Positions 62,601 to 64,000 of a DNA stretch of 64,000 bases are shown one piece after another. Origin of the DNA: Lithobates sylvaticus (taxonomy: Eukaryota; Chordata; Amphibia; Anura; Ranidae); assembly GCA_028564925.1 (NCBI GenBank), contig CM053029.1, forward strand, positions 296,957,168 to 297,021,167, read 5' to 3'. Made by a program: the position numbers and the translations under genes. The notes beneath the pieces are model-generated. The model made no database searches, was not told where the DNA came from, and saw only the letters and a list, made by a program, of their open reading frames with translations. Position 1 is the first letter of the stretch. Each line of letters begins with the position of its first letter.

Positions 62601-64000
62601 GCCGCACTCACTCATCCCACTAGCATGCTGGCCCCTAAAGTGACTGGGTGATTGGTGACATTTTGGAGGCTGATTGGCACCTTCTTCCCATTCCAATACA
62701 AAAAATTGCTGAACCATTCTAAGGAACATGTAGTTCCCAGAAAGAAAGGTGTTGCCAACATCCCTGGATAAGTATTTAATGTGGAATCTCTAAAAAGAGA
62801 GACCACCAGTACCCTCCGGTACAGACGGGATTTTTCAGGCGAACAAAAGAGAGAGTGTATATTATATTTTATGTTTTGTTTTAAATCATTTATTTTGAAA
62901 AAACAGAAAAAAAAGGGGAATAAGAAAAAATTAGATACAAACAAAATTGTTTAAAAACAATCGTGATGCAATTTTTTACACAACATAACAAAGCACATAT
63001 ATGAAAATATTCTAAATGTTACATATGGATATGAGAATACAAAGTCCTTCGATTGCCTGACATGTTTCGGGAACGGATCCCTTCTTCAAAGGCGCTGATC
63101 AAAAGGTAAGTGTAAAAAATTCTGAGAAAACAAAAAACAAAAACAAACATAAAAACTTTTAGGAAAAAATCCGAAAATGGAAAAAATACCAACTGCAGTA
63201 CCCGACAGGAGACCTAACATACATACCAATATCCAAATAATCAAAAAAATGTATGCGAAAGCATTGATTGGTTTCCACAGAGACAATATTTCAAGGGAGA
63301 GAAACTTAAAGACAAAGAATCTGACCCAAATAAAAAAGCTTTTTTTTATTTTTTTATTTATTTTTTTTCACTGCATGTTCAAAATTGAACAAAAAAATGC
63401 CCAAAAAACGGTTTCCGGAAAGGGCCTACACGGGGATCATCGCATTCCCAATGGAAGGTGCATCCCGATATTCATGAGGTCTGGAGAGGGAATATAAAAA
63501 GAAATAATACATTTATGGGAAATATCAGTATATGTGACAAACATGCAATTGAAAAAGAAACATTGCATGCATGTACTCATGCATTTTCCCCCACTTAGAT
63601 GGAAATAATCCAAAAAACCTCCCCATATATGTAACAATATATTTTTTTTAGGGATGGTATACAGAGAGAAAGGGGGGCATGAATCATTACTTTTAAGGAG
63701 AGCATTTGCCTTATTAATATCAAGAAGAAAAAGAAAAATATGCCAAAGGAGGCTGCACTTACGTTTCAGATAAACAGGGGTCTGCTTGGTAACATAAGAG
63801 CTGCATGGCAGCTCTGTCTCTGCTGGAGCGTTCGCTGAGGATATCACGCAGATGTGTCTGTTTTAAAAAGGGCCATTCGCGCATGCGCATTAGCGGTCAA
63901 TTATTTTTACACTGACAGCAGCTGGTGCTTTAAAACAGCGGCGTCCTAAGATGTGCACCGCGATCGTGTCACGTGGGAAAACGCTGCCCATCCAGTAAGG
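62601..64000. other. Unassigned AT-rich DNA to the window end
   Basis: A-rich runs (62880-62950, 63340-63400), a CTGACATGTTTCGGGAACGG / CCCTTCTTCAAAGGCGC phrase at 63058-63095 that looks like a repeat-family core, and a GC-richer end after 63820. No ORF with a recognisable domain on either strand. Confidence 0.4.

Noticed and set aside
1-64000. Host protein-coding exons, tRNA or rRNA genes
   Set aside because: Every long frame with a recognisable domain belongs to a transposable element, and no tRNA or rRNA sequence was recognised; weakly conserved short exons cannot be excluded by eye.

Overview
The window is eukaryotic and built almost entirely from transposable elements. I recognise no host gene, tRNA, rRNA or CRISPR array. 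Its repeats point to a large-genome true frog (Ranidae or a relative): TTAA-flanked piggyBac repeats beginning CCACTTGCCGACC or ending CGGGAAGCGG, MITEs whose ends carry TTCACACTG, Ngaro retrotransposons carrying a hydrolase ORF, Tx1/L1-like LINEs and hAT elements full of minisatellites. The organism call is an inference from repeat families, not from a host gene.

Layout. 0-2.2 kb: 5' part (LTR, primer site, gag) of a minus-strand LTR retroelement cut by the window edge. 3.3-9 kb: minus-strand L1/Tx1-like LINE with intact ORF1 and decayed ORF2. 9.4-13.5 kb: DIRS-like fragment fused to a piggyBac remnant whose long 3' arm is made of tandem repeats, one of them hit by a hAT MITE. 13.6-17.1 kb: a foldback element flanked by a 14-bp target duplication and carrying several younger insertions. 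18-33 kb: one minus-strand LINE split by a recent BEL/Pao element (18.5-25.7 kb), a hAT (26.4-29.4 kb) and a second hAT (30.3-32.7 kb) that itself holds a third hAT (30.4-32.0 kb); each insertion has a readable target duplication. 33-34.5 kb: a foldback element with ~590-bp arms. 34.9-37 kb: MITE cluster. 37.2-47.8 kb: an autonomous-size piggyBac, transposase decayed and interrupted by a Ngaro retrotransposon (38.8-43.9 kb). 47.8-56.1 kb: an inverted piggyBac-type repeat array split by a second Ngaro (48.1-54.8 kb) with the full split-direct-repeat layout. 56-59.4 kb: MITEs, a palindromic element, a Tc1 transposase remnant, a TTA-flanked MITE. 59.9-64 kb: a third foldback candidate, a Ty3/gypsy pol fossil, and sequence I cannot assign.

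The window works as an insertion chronology rather than a set of cooperating genes. Target duplications and empty-site copies order many of the events: the LINE at 18-33 kb is older than its three inserts, the BEL element (LTRs differing only in one T-run) is the youngest dated one, and both Ngaro elements landed in piggyBac-derived DNA. Most worth a second look are the foldback elements with 14-bp duplications and a unique tail, and the SGNH-hydrolase ORF kept in both Ngaro copies.
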